Part shown: in pieces, positions 34,201-43,780 of the stretch
Numbering within the stretch: the first letter of the stretch is position 1
Layout: the number at the start of each line of letters is the position of its first letter
Assembly (NCBI RefSeq): GCF_032362555.1
Contig: NC_083513.1
Location: forward strand, 744,001-808,000
Source: Amyelois transitella
Lineage: Eukaryota > Arthropoda > Insecta > Lepidoptera > Pyralidae
Reading direction: 5' to 3'
Length of the DNA stretch: 64,000 nt
Notes under the pieces: model-generated
Databases searched by the model: none
What the model saw: only the letters and a program-made list of their open reading frames with translations
What the model was told of the DNA's origin: nothing
Position numbers and translations under genes: made by a program

Positions 34201-35146
34201 CATGTTTATAAATACTTATATAGGTACATATAATCACGTCTATATCTCTTGCGGGGTAGACAGAGCTAACAGTCTTGAAAAGATTGATAGGCCACGTTCA
34301 GCTATTTGGCTTTAAGATAGAATTGAGATTCAAATAGTGACAGGTTGCTAAAACCATCGCCTAAAAGAAGAATCCCATGTTTATAAACCTACCCCTTAGT
34401 CGCCTTTTACGACATCCATGGGAGAGAGGTCCTATTATATTTTCTATTGGTGCCGGGAACCACACGGCACCAAAAATGTTCCTTAATTGGCTTTTACAAT
34501 CTGGGAGCAGAAACATAAGGAGATGGTTTTTCCTTATTTCTAAATCAGCATAAAAAAATTGGAAAAATAATCTTATTACGTGGCAATATGTTTTTAAATA
34601 CTTAAGTATATGTATATAGAGTTCATTCATAATTTATTTGTTTATATGTTTATGTACATCAAGGAAAAAATAAGAAAAGAACTTAAACTAAAGAGAAATT
34701 TAGTAGAAGTGCACTACTTATTACTAGATAATATAACTAAGAATTGAGATAATTTTAGACTTAGTAGATGAAGGCCCGAAAACTTTATAAATGATACCAA
34801 CTAGCCGCTAACAAGTCAAAATAAAGTTCATCTGCCAAAGGGTCAAGTTGTGTTATCTTTGCGTGGACATAACCGATTGAAAACGTTCCAATAATAAAAA
34901 GTTTAAAATATTGTTACTGGCCGATGACAGAATGTACATCAAAAAAAGTGAAAGTTTAAAAAAAAACATACCTCTCCCGGTGTGCCATTTTGGCGCCAAT
35001 TTTTTCTTAGGTCCGCTCCTATTCAAATTAGCTTCAATTCTTTTTTTATGAAACACCGTAAACACGGCAAAACACACAAGCAAAGCTGTATATACTGTAT
35101 AACAATTGTTTTCTAATGTGTACACTGTTAACGAAATTATATTCAT
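22297..35146 (-). CDS. IYD: Iodotyrosine deiodinase (nitroreductase-fold, FMN-dependent), complete
   Basis: Five exons on the minus strand: 35146-34972, 24875-24755, 23902-23799, 23181-22865 and 22479-22297 (TGA). They total 900 nt, 299 residues, with matching phases 1, 2, 1, 0. Exon 1 has a membrane anchor ([16 protein letters not shown]), followed by basic residues and an acidic linker. The core carries family signatures: RRTVRSFS (FMN phosphate), [14 protein letters not shown], the lid with EEEEEQNY and WVTDLK that supply the halotyrosine-binding Glu, Tyr and Lys, then [15 protein letters not shown] and [15 protein letters not shown] near the end. The enzyme reductively removes halogen from mono- and dihalotyrosines. 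Vertebrates use it for iodide salvage; the fly homologue is condet, which I recall being linked to male fertility. Length matches the family (about 290). Upstream in-frame Met codons exist (to 35287); the start chosen gives family length. The gene is convergent with the protamine-like gene and ends 362 bp from it. Confidence 0.92.
22728..22824 (-). mobile_element. SINE-A 5' fragment
   Basis: Ends GGTGCCGGGAACCACACAGC, about 40 bp from the donor of IYD exon 4. Confidence 0.8.
23218..23398 (-). mobile_element. SINE-A, 5'-truncated
   Basis: (TACA)n, GTTCACGTCTATATCCC to AAGCCTATCCCTTA. It starts 37 bp upstream of the acceptor of IYD exon 4. Confidence 0.88.
23932..24055 (-). mobile_element. LINE 3' tail, family G
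   Basis: CTTATATTATAAATGCGAAAG and TTACTCTTTCACGCAAAAAC, as in 7788-8058 reversed. A SINE-A fragment (24066-24202, minus) abuts it. Confidence 0.65.
24066..24202 (-). mobile_element. SINE-A, truncated
   Basis: GACAGGTTGCTAGCCCATCG to TGCCGGGAACCACACGGC. Confidence 0.88.
24474..24752 (-). mobile_element. LINE-C 3' region with end of its ORF
   Basis: The minus strand encodes GKVGVGRPR, KGQVYST and [19 protein letters not shown] text ending near the conserved tail (CTCTGCCTACCCCTCCGGGA, (TATG)n). This is a common lepidopteran non-LTR element C-terminus. It ends 3 bp before the donor of the IYD exon at 24755. Confidence 0.75.
24932..27649 (+). mobile_element. Degenerate DNA transposon with imperfect terminal inverted repeats
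   Basis: Matching inverted blocks lie at similar distances from each end: TGTCCCA at the tips, ACGCATACCCT (24968-24978 against 27589-27599), and AACCCGTGCCGACTT (25043-25057 against 27510-27524). TIRs are therefore about 125 bp and diverged. The element is about 2.7 kb and sits in a (CATA)n run at the edge of a SINE-A, which obscures any target duplication. It lies inside IYD intron 1. Confidence 0.75.
25170..27354 (+). pseudogene. Dead transposase of the element at 24932-27649 (superfamily not assigned)
   Basis: Readable protein starts at ATG 25170 ([10 protein letters not shown]) and continues with [61 protein letters not shown] (26062-), [15 protein letters not shown] (26263-), [20 protein letters not shown] and [12 protein letters not shown], and ends at TAA 27352. 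Asp in HWDGK and in CDTTASNTG look like members of an RNase-H-type catalytic set; that is inference. It is broken by stops at 25263, 25436 and 25978, AAATAG at 26176, and several frameshifts. Expected intact length is about 700 residues. I have seen similar proteins annotated as uncharacterised in arthropods but cannot name the superfamily. Confidence 0.7.
27647..27890. mobile_element. Two SINE-A pieces fused head-to-head
   Basis: 27650-27718 is a minus-strand 3' end (CACGTCTATATCCCTTGCGG, CTTGAAAAGATTG). 27719-27890 is a plus-strand copy from CGACTAAGGGATAGGC to (TATG)n. Confidence 0.85.
27999..28267 (-). mobile_element. LINE 3' tail, family B
   Basis: Starts TACTAATATTATAAACTTGAA and ends GACGAAGTTGCGGGCACGGC. 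Confidence 0.8.
28402..28936 (+). mobile_element. Two SINE-A copies in tandem
   Basis: 28402-28665 is full length with four TATG units. 28694-28936 is a second, more diverged copy without a TATG tail, in the same orientation. Confidence 0.92.
28937..29090 (-). mobile_element. LINE 3' tail, family G, 3'-truncated
   Basis: TGAAGCGATTACGATGAAAT, GAGTTCCCGCGGGATTGAT and GACGAAGTCGCAAGCGGCC. Confidence 0.65.
29316..29548 (-). mobile_element. SINE-F (tRNA-derived), near full length
   Basis: The minus strand begins with a tRNA-like head: GCCTCTGTGGCGCAGCGGTA (A box TGGCGCAGCGG) and GGGTTCGAATCCCGGCC (B box). It then runs through ACTCAACGAT and GACAAATTACACAGATCGAG. The acceptor-stem mismatches rule out a working tRNA. 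Confidence 0.85.
29560..30360 (+). mobile_element. Chimeric non-LTR retrotransposon remnant with zinc-knuckle piece
   Basis: 29760-30080 is GC-rich and ends like an R1/Jockey-type 3' UTR (GGTCTTTCCACACG, then A10 at 30090-30099). 30150-30300 encodes a gag-like zinc knuckle: CFKC at 30188, FGHTQAKC after a 4-nt deletion, then PCAYCALDD and DCPT-like text. The order, with a 3' end before an ORF1 piece, indicates two joined insertions. Confidence 0.6.
30913..31166 (-). mobile_element. LINE 3' tail, family B
   Basis: TACCAATATTATAAAGCTGAA to GACGAAGTCGCGGGCACAGC. Confidence 0.8.
31506..31772 (+). mobile_element. SINE-A, full length
   Basis: GTGCCGTGTGGTTCCCGGCAC to (TATG)4. Confidence 0.94.
32138..32314 (+). 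mobile_element. LINE 3' tail, family B, 5'-truncated
   Basis: TTTCACTTTTTTTAACATT, then GATGTTATACATATAGCC, ending TTTATAATATTAGTATAGAT. Confidence 0.75.
32617..32820 (-). mobile_element. SINE-A, 3'-truncated
   Basis: GACAGAGCCTAAAGCCTTG to TCCTATTCTTTTTTTTATTG. Confidence 0.85.
32977..33222 (+). mobile_element. LINE 3' tail, family B
   Basis: CTAGCTGTGCCTGGGACTTC to an (AAAC)n end; it lacks the TTAGTATAGAT terminus. A SINE-A piece follows (33224-33390). Confidence 0.75.
33224..33390 (+). mobile_element. SINE-A, 5'-truncated
   Basis: TAGGAATAGGCTTATATAAA to AAAGACGTGATTATAAG. Confidence 0.8.
33760..33876 (+). mobile_element. SINE-A 3' half
   Basis: TATTTGAATCTCAATTCTAT to GATCATATGTATGTAT. 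Confidence 0.85.
34222..34470 (-). mobile_element. SINE-A, near full length
   Basis: TAATCACGTCTATATCTCTT to GCCGGGAACCACACGGCAC. It lies in IYD intron 1. Confidence 0.92.
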
Positions 35147-35284
35147 TTTTAATAAAATTAATCTCTTTTTTAATCGATCGCGTTCCAAATTCAAAAGGCG
35201 CGAACGTCCGCCTATTCTGAAGTCACACGTTGTACTGTTCATATTATTGTTTTTACCAAACGTTTTACACACAGCGTTATTATT

Positions 35285-35340
35285 CAATCGATAATCAACT
35301 CTACTTATATATACGTATAGTATATTTTTTAACTACGTGT
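35285..35340 (-). promoter_or_regulatory. Putative IYD core promoter
   Basis: On the minus strand, CTATACGTATATATAAGTAG (35323-35304) is TATA-like, about 160 bp upstream of the chosen ATG. No initiator is clear. Confidence 0.3.
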
Positions 35341-35559
35341 GTTATTGGCAGTGTTATTCTCGATCGCAGACGTTTTTGCGAGGACAACCTTGGACTGAGA
35401 AAATTGTAACAAAAAAAATATGTATAACCAATGGACATAATGTTAAATTTGTAGTTGATAAATGAAGCTTTCCTGTAAGCTTGCCAAAGTTTACTTTGTC
35501 ATGTCAAATATGATTAATTTCGGTATTACCTATGTATGAAAATGCATTTAAAGCCGGCC

Positions 35560-35932
35560 AAATTGTGGTCTTCCACTCTTCCTCTTTCTTCTTTGATCCC
35601 GGTTGCATCCTCACCAGAGGAGATTAGACAGGGATACGCCTTTGACCACGCACCCAGCAATTTACAGAAAGCGACTCCCATCTGACCTCCGCAACCTTTG
35701 CAGGTAAACCTGTATTGGATCGATCATGGTTAAACATCCAGCTGCCTGAATGTGCAGGTTTCCTCACGATGTCTTCCCTCAACGTAAGAGCATGGGTTAG
35801 TATTCAAACCAATGTACATAACTTCGAAAATAATTATTGGTACATGGCCGAGTTGGGATTCGAACCTGTGCCTTTTTGCGTCACACGCATTTTAACCGGG
35901 CAGCTTAACGATTCGACCATCGACGCTCATAA
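35560..35932 (-). mobile_element. SINE-E (tRNA-derived), near full length
   Basis: TTTGATCCCGGTTGCATCCT at left; GGGATTCGAACCTGTGCC (reversed B box) and CGATTCGACCATCGACGC (reversed A-box region) at right. Confidence 0.85.
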
Positions 35933-36151
35933 TATATAAATAGTGGTCTTCCAGTCTCGTGTTAATTTGCTCTGTCTGCCTCGTCTTCCTGGCGTTAGTT
36001 CCTCCCTGTAGGAGAGTACCATTAATCCTGGATTGGATAGGCTATTCCACCTCGTAAGCGGTATAGACGTAAAATGGGTATCTATATGTATATTTACTAG
36101 CTATTGTCCGCGATTTCATCCTTAACTTATTATGTTATCAATGCTTAACAT

Positions 36152-36506
36152 AGGTACATACATATGGTCACGTCTATATCCCTTGCGGGGTAGACAGAGC
36201 CAACAGTCTTGAAAAGACTGCAAGTAATTTGTCTCTTTTATAACTATGTACTTACTTACTATTTTCTTGTTACTGTGTAAATTTCTATGCGATAGAATAT
36301 AACAAACAAACAGACTGAATGGCCACGTTCAGCTATTTGGCTTAATGATAGAATTGAGATTCAAATAGTTGATAGGTTGCTAACACATCGCCTAAAAAAA
36401 ATCCCAAGTTTGTAAGCCTATCCCTTAGTCGGCTTTTACGACATACATGAAAAAGAAATGGATTGGTCCTATTCTTTTTTGTATTAGTGCCGGGAACCAC
36501 ACGGCA
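36152..36506 (-). mobile_element. SINE-A split by an ~88-bp insertion
   Basis: 36152-36222 and 36312-36506 together make one full element. The break repeats AGACTG on both sides of an unrelated AT-rich insert (36223-36311). Confidence 0.85.
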
Positions 36507-36785
36507 TAGCAAGCAAGGCAAGCATACCTAGATGCTTAAAGTTTAATAAAATTAAGGTTTAAAAGCTAGTTGGTAAATAAATGTTGCAATTTTCTAGAAT
36601 CTTGCCAAGGATAGCAAGACCTTTCGTAGGACGAAGTTTCAAAACCAGTTTAAAGACTAACGGGTATAGGTATTTCTGGTAACGTTTTTCTAGTTATTAA
36701 ATGTATGTTTCCTGTTTGAACCCAGGTCAGGCGTTGGAGGTAGGAAAGAAAAAATATTGTGGCGACTTCACTTACGTCACACGAT

Positions 36786-36880
36786 ATCAGCCAATCACAG
36801 TGAGAATACTACGCGCTCAGCCAATAGCAGCGAAGAGTCCGCGGTTACATCTCAAACGTCACCCACCATCAGCCAATCAC
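36786..36880 (+). promoter_or_regulatory. Three CCAAT boxes in an 87-bp run
   Basis: CAGCCAATCAC (CCAAT at 36791), CAGCCAATAGC (36821) and CAGCCAATCAC (36873) lie in a locally GC-rich stretch. No gene start is evident on either side, so this could be repeat-derived. Confidence 0.3.
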
Positions 36881-37839
36881 AAATTCAAATTTAAAATCTT
36901 TATTGTATATTATAAAGTACATCAGTTGAATTACAATAACTGCTTATAAATAGGTACAATAAAAACCCTGTTGGGTATCGCAATTTTAAAATAATATGGA
37001 AAGGCAGGCAGGTTTATATCGGCTTTTATGTTGAATATAACAATAATAAAAAAAGTCGCTTTATTTTTGGATTTCACAGCGCATTGTATGCTAAATCGCG
37101 ATATTAAAGTTTTCACCTATTGGGGCATAAATACAAACTTCTTCCGTCATCGTCTGTCGCGCGGTTTCCCAGGCATAACACCTAACCTGGCAGAAGATCT
37201 TTTTTTGATGGCGGTCGAGCCATTGTCATCGCTCCCGCTTCAAGTTAATTAGCCTTTCCCTTAATACACTTTTACAATTTGTACGGGACATACCTATTTA
37301 CTTAAGAAATATTCGTTTATTTTACAGTAAGTCTCTTATTGCATATAATTTTAATGCGCCTGTTCAAAAATAAACGACATCGCTTACGAGTAAAAAATTG
37401 CTCCTCAAATTTTACACGACATTGAGATGAGAATTTTGTGGGACATGTGTCTCCCTGTACTTTCGAATAAAAACAAAGAAAAAATTGTTTATTTGGTACA
37501 AAATACAAATTAAAATATGACATATTTACATCCAAAGACAAAACAGTGCTGGTCTTCCGCGGATGACTTTGACAAAACTTATGTAGGATAGATTAGGACG
37601 CCTTCATATTTTTTCCGTTTTTGTTGTAAGGTATAATAAAAGGAATAACCGATTTTACAAAACGCTGCATAGTTATATACAGGAATACAGGATTGGTATT
37701 TTTGACTCTGTTAGAAATCAGAGGAAGTAGCTGCCTGCCCCTCCGGGAAAGAGGCGTGATTTTATGTACCTATGTATGTAGAAATCACACGATTATAACG
37801 TAATGATGATTAATACAAGAAATTTGTTGAGATTGGTCC

Positions 37840-38036
37840 TCCTTGTTTCCGGCACCAATAGAAAAAAGGATACGACCACTCCATCTAATTCCCATGGATG
37901 TCGTAAAAGGAGACAAAGGGATAGGCTTATAAACTTCGGATTCTTGATTTAGGCGATTGGCCAATCAGTCTTTTTAAGACTGTTGGCTCTGTCTACCCCG
38001 CAAGGGATATAGACGTGATTATATGTATGTATATAT
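37840..38036 (+). mobile_element. SINE-A with internal deletion
   Basis: TTTCCGGCACCAATAGAAAA to GATTATATGTATGTAT; about 70 bp is missing from the middle. Confidence 0.85.
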
Positions 38037-38585
38037 GTATTTTTACTACTCATGTCGCTCAGTACTTGCGTATTTATTGGAGTCTTCTTTCTAAGAACGA
38101 CCTACCGGTGTGTGGGCAAAGATAGCAACAACTATAAGTTTTATCGAGTCACATTGTTGCGCGGACGCAAGATTGTGACTGAGAATTAATTAATTATACA
38201 ATTATCCTTCTAAGTATCAGAATAGAATAGAATAGATTTATTTTCAAAATTGGATACAAAGTAGGTACCACTTATTGACGTCACATCACTTAAATCTAAT
38301 TATAACTACTTACGCTTCCAAAGCGCATGTATAGAAGAAGCGGCGGAACAAACTACACTGCAGCATTTTCATCGGACGTCAATTTGCAAATATTGTCCGC
38401 ATTATGTGTATGTATGTATTTTTACTACTCATGACGCTCAGTACTTCTGTATTTATTGGAAGTCTTTTTTTCTAAGAACGACCTATCGGTGTGTGGGCAA
38501 AGATAGCAACAACTATAAGTTCCATCAAGTCACATTGTTGCGCGAGCGCACGATTGTGACTGAGAATTAATTAATTATACACAAT
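38031..38585. repeat. ~170-bp direct duplication flanking a LINE-D tail
   Basis: TTTTTACTACTCATGTCGCTC...GAGAATTAATTAATTATAC (38040-38205) recurs at 38417-38582 with a few differences. Between them is a minus-strand LINE-D tail (38219-38395: AGAATAGAATAGATTTATTT to TCGGACGTCAATTTGCAAAT). Confidence 0.85.
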
Positions 38586-38742
38586 TATTATTATCCTTCT
38601 AAGTAATGTCTGCGCAGGTAGCGCGAGAATTAACCCGAAAGGGTGACTTAAAAACCACTGAATTGCGTCAGAAATAATTAATAGCTAACATAATAAACAT
38701 AGTGACCTGTCACTGAGATTCATAAGAAGATATGAATCTCAA

Positions 38743-39006
38743 CATACATACATACATATAGTCACGTCTATATCTCTTGCGGGGTAGACAGGGCCAATAA
38801 CAGTCCTGAAGAGACTGACAGGCCACCTTGAGTGTTTGGCTTTATGATAGAATAGAGATTCAAATAGTGACAGGTTGCTAGCCCATCGCCTAAAATAAGA
38901 ATCCGAAGTTTAAAAGCCTATCCCTAAGTCGCCTCTTACGACATCCACGGGAAATGAGATGGAGTGTTCCTTTTTCTTTTATATTGGTGCCGGGAACCAC
39001 ACGGCA
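38743..39006 (-). mobile_element. SINE-A, full length
   Basis: (CATA)n, TAGTCACGTCTATATCTCTT to GGGAACCACACGGCACC. Confidence 0.92.
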
Positions 39007-39027
39007 CCAATATAAAATGGCACGGCA

Positions 39028-39148
39028 TGAATCTCAATTCTGTCATAAAACCAAACAGCTGAACGTTGTCCTATCAGTATTCTCAAGACTGTTGGCTCTG
39101 TCTACACCTCAAGGAAAATAGACGTGATTATATGTGTGTATAATAAAC
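39028..39148 (+). mobile_element. SINE-A 3' half
   Basis: ATGAATCTCAATTCTGTC to GATTATATGTGTGTATA. Confidence 0.8.
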
Positions 39149-39351
39149 TAACTGAGCTATAATTAGCTTCTATACTGGTCTGATAGCAAAGATACATAGG
39201 TTTCAGCTGTTTCTTTTTCTATGCTGATTGTAATTCAGTTAAGAGAAAAGCTATAATGAACGTGGGATTCCCATTTTGGCCGATTGGCTAGCAACCTGTC
39301 ACTATTTGAATCTCAACACCATCAATAGGCCATACAGCTGTGCATTCGTCT

Positions 39352-39500
39352 ACATGTGCATTCGTCCACGATTTAGATTTAAGAGATCTATATTTGTGCA
39401 TCGACGTCCGATGAAAATGCTGCAGTGTAGTATGTTCCGCTGCTTCTTCTACACATGCGCTGTGGAAGCGGTAGTACTTAGTTATAATTAGATTTAAGTG
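39352..39500 (+). mobile_element. LINE 3' tail, family D
   Basis: GATTTAGATTTAAGAGATC to GATTTAAGTGATG; joined to a SINE-E. Confidence 0.7.
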
Positions 39501-39501
39501 A

Positions 39502-39745
39502 TGGGAAAATCATCGTGAGGAAACCTGCACATTCAGGCAGCTGAATGTGCAACCGTGGATCCGATACGGGTTAGGTTTACCTACCTGCAAAGGTTGCGGA
39601 GGTCAGGTGGAAGTCGCTTCGTGTTAAAACCTGACTCACCCAATCCAGGATCCATCTCCAGGATCTCCAGAGAAGTGAGGATGTAAAGCGGGCCTACCTT
39701 CTAGCCAGGAAGATAAAGAGAGCTAATAGTCATAAAATAAGAAGG
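39502..39745 (+). mobile_element. SINE-E, headless
   Basis: CGTGAGGAAACCTGCACATT, AGGTTGCGGAGGTCAGG, AGTCGCTTCGTGTTAAAACC and GAGAAGTGAGGATG, in the plus orientation. Confidence 0.75.
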
Positions 39746-39819
39746 CCACGTTAAGCTATACATACATATATAATTGAGATCGTATTCAGCTAGTTATATT
39801 GAATTTTTTTGTCTCCAGT

Positions 39820-39928
39820 TAAATCTCAATTCCATCATAAAGCCAAACAGCTGAACGTGGCCTATCAGTCTTTTCAAGACTGTTGGCTCTGTCTACCCCG
39901 CAAGGGATATAGACGTGATTATATACAC
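39820..39928 (+). mobile_element. SINE-A 3' half
   Basis: AATCTCAATTCCATCATAAA to GGATATAGACGTGATTATAT. Confidence 0.85.
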
Positions 39929-40157
39929 GTTTCTGAAACAAGCAATGTTTCATAGCTAAATTAATTAGTTTTCATAACTATATGTTATAAATATACATAG
40001 ATTATGTTATTACATCTTTTGTCTTCTCAAAGCTACAAATTAATTTATAAATGTATTTTTCTATGAAAACACGTACCAAAATTATTTGGGCTAAGTGTTA
40101 TGCCTGGGGAACCGCGGCTCCAGTTGTAGGAAGTATAGTTAATAAGCCATTTATTTC

Positions 40158-40419
40158 ATACATACATACATGTGGTCACGTCTATCTCCCTTGCGGGGTA
40201 GACAGAGCCAACAGTCTTTAAAAGACTGAATGGCCAAGTTCAGCTTTTTAGCTTAACGATAGAATTGAGATTCAACTAGTGACAGGTTGCTATCCCATCG
40301 CCTATAAAAGAATCCCAAGTTTGTAAGCCTATCCCTTAGTCGCCTTTTACTACATCCATGGGAAAGAGATGGAGAGAGAGACCCTATTCTTTTTTGTATT
40401 GGTGCCGGGAACCACACGG
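40158..40419 (-). mobile_element. SINE-A, full length
   Basis: CATACATACATGTGGTCACG to GTGCCGGGAACCACACGG. Confidence 0.92.
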
Positions 40420-40679
40420 TAAGCTATTTATTCCTACAAGTTTAATAACCTAAATAATACTCTTAATCCACATGGCAGGTACCATTCACGTATTTATTTA
40501 AACACAGTTTCTGTTTAAAAAGAAAATATATAAGAAAAAAAAAACAAGAAATACTTACATTAATAAGTTGTCAAAAAGATAAGTTACTTAAATGTACATT
40601 AAGTTCACGAGGGTCGCATTATTCTTGTTTAAATATATGATTTAGGGTGTCAAGAGGATCAGTGTTTGATTGGATTGCG

Positions 40680-40757
40680 CGCGCGCATGTACTCGGTCGA
40701 GTATATCGGTCGTTTGTCCGTCCGTCTGTGTTAGTTTTTGTTTTGGTGAAACAAAAG
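40680..40757 (+). promoter_or_regulatory. Possible promoter and noncoding first exon of the CD36-type gene
   Basis: GC-rich CGCGCGCGCATG and the palindrome ACTCGGTCGAGT precede GTGAAACAAAAG with a GT donor at 40758. The first coding exon at 46342 begins at an acceptor, so an upstream noncoding exon must exist; this is only a candidate. Confidence 0.2.
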
Positions 40758-40759
40758 GT

Positions 40760-41335
40760 ATTAAAAATTTCATTATTTTGAATCGAAACATTTGGATATT
40801 GTAAGATTTAAATTATTTTTGGTAAGTACAAAAAGAAATGTTGAAGTCTGAAAAATATTATAATATTTTAAAAGTTGTATAAAAAAAAGAGAAAATAAAT
40901 ATTGTGAAACATAAGTTATAAAAATTCATACCTACTTTAAAGTTTCTAATAAAGCTTCACTAAGACTGTGTTTAGACGCTAGCTTTCCAAGTTCTTATAC
41001 ATATGTAAATTACTTTTGCATAAGCAAATTATTGTTTCTTTTATAACAATGTTTTAACAACAAAAAGTTAATTTAAGTGAGTATTTATGGTATAAATAGT
41101 ATTTTTCTAAATTATGTATTGATCGCTTTGTGCAATAAACATTCAGAATTCCCAGCTTCTTAGCTAAAATAAGCATACCCTAGACTTCTTAACAGAGAGC
41201 CGAATCAACGGAAAATCGAAGTTAAATTTCAAATCTTAGACATTTTTGAGAAAAATATGTTTATTTGTTACACAGAAAATGCATGTCAAAATGCTAGTCA
41301 ATTATAACTTCATTCTAAAGGTTAGACATCTCGCC
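40760..41335. other. AT-rich stretch, nothing recognised
   Basis: No long open frame, repeat or motif is supported. Confidence 0.4.
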
Positions 41336-41339
41336 ATTA

Positions 41340-41512
41340 TACATACATATAATCATGTCTTTATCCCTTGCGGGGTAGACAGAGGTAACAGTCTAGCAAA
41401 GGCTTAAAGGCCGCATTCAGCTATATGGCTTAATGATTGAATTGAAATTCAAATAGTGACAGGTTGCTAGGTCATCGCCTATAAGAAGAATCCCAAGTCT
41501 TAAGAGCCTAAA
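41340..41512 (-). mobile_element. SINE-A, 5'-truncated
   Basis: TAATCATGTCTTTATCCCTT to AAGAATCCCAAGTC. Confidence 0.85.
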
Positions 41513-41589
41513 TTTATTTATTTATTCATACTAATATTCTTTTAAGAAAAGTTTTCTTATAAGTTACTATTACACCCTTCGATTTATGA

Positions 41590-41790
41590 ATAGTATAGAA
41601 TAATTTATTTTTATAATTGGATACAAGGTATCACTTATTAACGTCACATCACTTATATCTTATTATAACTACTTCCGCTTCCAAAGCGCATGTGTAGAAC
41701 AAGCGGCGGAACAAACTACACTGGAGCATCATCGGACGACAATTTACAAATATACATAGATCTCTTAAATCTAAATCGTGGACGAATGCA
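41590..41790 (-). mobile_element. LINE 3' tail, family D
   Basis: AATAGTATAGAATAATTTATT, TACTTCCGCTTCCAAAGC and GATCTCTTAAATCTAAATCG. Confidence 0.75.
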
Positions 41791-42200
41791 CATTGTCTAC
41801 ATTAAAAAAACTGAATGAAAATGTGAATAAAAACTGTTAGGTACGCATCAATGTTACTTTTTTGTTGTAAATCTAATAATTATTATCGATTTTGTGATAA
41901 ACTATTTATCAAACATTTTATCATTTACAAGGTTAAGAAAGAATTAGGAATGTACTATTAATTTAACTAGCATTTTTTTCGCTTTGCTTGTATCCACCAT
42001 AGTTGTCAACTTGTAAAAAATTTGACATAAGTAAACTTGTTGTAATTGTTTTTTGAGACTTGCACTCCACCCAAAAGCCTTGGGGATTAAATTTCTTTTC
42101 ATGCAAAAGATATCGTTTAGGTACATTTTTTTATCATTTTTAATAAAAATAACATTATTTTAAAACACATATAAATAAAAAGAACTATAATATCTATAAC

Positions 42201-42374
42201 TAGCGACCCGCCCCGGCTTCGCACGGGTGCAAAATTAGGAAAAAATTATACATAAAAACCTTCCTCTTGAATCACTCTACCTGTTACAAAAAACCGCATC
42301 AAAATCCGTTGCGTAATTTTAAAGATTTAAGCATACAGACAAACAGACTAAAATAGCGACTTTGTTTTATACTA
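42201..42374 (+). mobile_element. LINE 3' tail, family H (RTE-like)
   Basis: ACTAGCGACCCGCCCCGGCT, CTTCGCACGGGTGCAA, then AGCATACAGACAAACAGAC and TTTATACTATGTAGTGATAT. I recognise this tail from many invertebrate genomes. Confidence 0.75.
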
Positions 42375-42721
42375 TGTAGTGATATTTAATACAATATAGA
42401 CGATGGGCTAGCAACCTGTCTTTTCGAGACTGTTGGCTCTGTCTACGCCGCAAGTGTTAATACGTGATGATATAAATGTATGTACAAATCAAAGATTAAC
42501 ATAGCCTTACATTAAGTTAAAGAATTAAATTTAGAAAATTAAAAGTATCAATTACCAATTATTTGGGGCGAAAATACATTTTTTGTATGTGTCTTTGTTT
42601 GTAACGCGATAACTTTCGAACCTCTTGCCAGATTTTGTTGAAATATAAAATTAAGTCAATTGCTTTTCTAAGTTCGATGCCCCAAGTATCGGTCCAGTCG
42701 TTTTTATTTATTCACATAGGT

Positions 42722-42960
42722 ACATACCTACATACATACATCCATCTAGCCTGTTTCCCATTGGGGCAGGCAGAGACTATGGATTTCCACTTGTTACGAT
42801 CCTTACAGACCTCTCACGCTTCCTCTACACTCATTACTCTTTTCATGCATATTCGACGATTACGGGTAGGTACTTCTAACATCTCCCTTTTTCAAGACAT
42901 TCGAAATTTGGTCCTTGAAAGTTCGTCGAGATATTCATTAACATTCTCACAATTATATAC
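42722..42960 (-). mobile_element. LINE-C related 3' region, diverged
   Basis: GGGGCAGGCAGAGACTATGG, TTCCACTTGTTACGATCC and CACTCATTACTCTTTTCATG parallel LINE-C. A different subfamily. Confidence 0.6.
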
Positions 42961-42999
42961 CTGTTTAAAAAATAATTCTCGCGAAGTCTATATTCTTGG

Positions 43000-43560
43000 T
43001 GAAGAACAGAGTAATATCTAATACATATAAATAATATATTATACATATATAAATTTCTCGTGTCACAATGTTGTTGTTCTGTTGTTCCCGTACTCCTCCG
43101 AAACGGCTTGACCGATTCTCATAAAATTTTGTGAGTATATTGAGTAGGTCTGAGAATCGGCCAACATCTTTTGTCAGTGATACTTAACCCTTAACATCTT
43201 TTTTTACTAGAAATTACTTAAAAATTATTTATATGGCAAAACAACGTTTGCTGGGATAGCTACACTAAACAATATAATATTAGTATGGCGTTGTGAATGA
43301 AGAAGGTGTGTTTGTCAATAAGATAAGCTCTGATAAGAAGTTAAACGATTAAGTATTCAGCATGCGCAAATTGCGCAATGATCGGCTTCACGTAAAATTT
43401 ATTATATTAATAAAAAAGTAAACAAAAAAAAGCAAAAAAAATCGGTCAAGTAAAAAAGGTCAGGTCAAGTTTATACCTCTTACTGACAACTCTTTAAATA
43501 CCCAACCATTGAGGGCGTCATAAAATTAACTTTTCTATGTACGATTTGTACGTATAACAT
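43000..43560. other. AT-rich stretch, mostly unassigned
   Basis: 43050-43290 (TCTCGTGTCACAATGTTG, CGAAACGGCTTGACCGATTC) looks like another LINE 3' tail. The rest shows nothing I can support. Confidence 0.35.
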
Positions 43561-43579
43561 AAGAGAAACATCCATACTT

Positions 43580-43780
43580 ACATACATTTAATCACGTCTC
43601 CATCCATTGCAGGGTAGACAGAGCCGACAGCCTCGCAAAGACTGATATGGCCACTTTTAGATGTGATGCTCAAAGATGGACTTGAGATTCAACAGCTGAA
43701 CGTGGCCTATCAGTCTTTTCAATACTGTTGGCTCTGTCTACCCCGCAAGGGAAATGTACGTGACGTATGTATGTATGTAA
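43580..43780. mobile_element. Two SINE-A 3' ends fused head-to-head
   Basis: 43586-43692 is minus (AATCACGTCTCCATCCATTG) and 43693-43780 is plus (CAGCTGAACGTGGCCTATC, (TATG)n). Confidence 0.8.

Noticed and set aside
36701..37250. Two open frames of 74-82 codons
   Set aside because: No family resemblance and no splice or promoter context beyond the CCAAT cluster.
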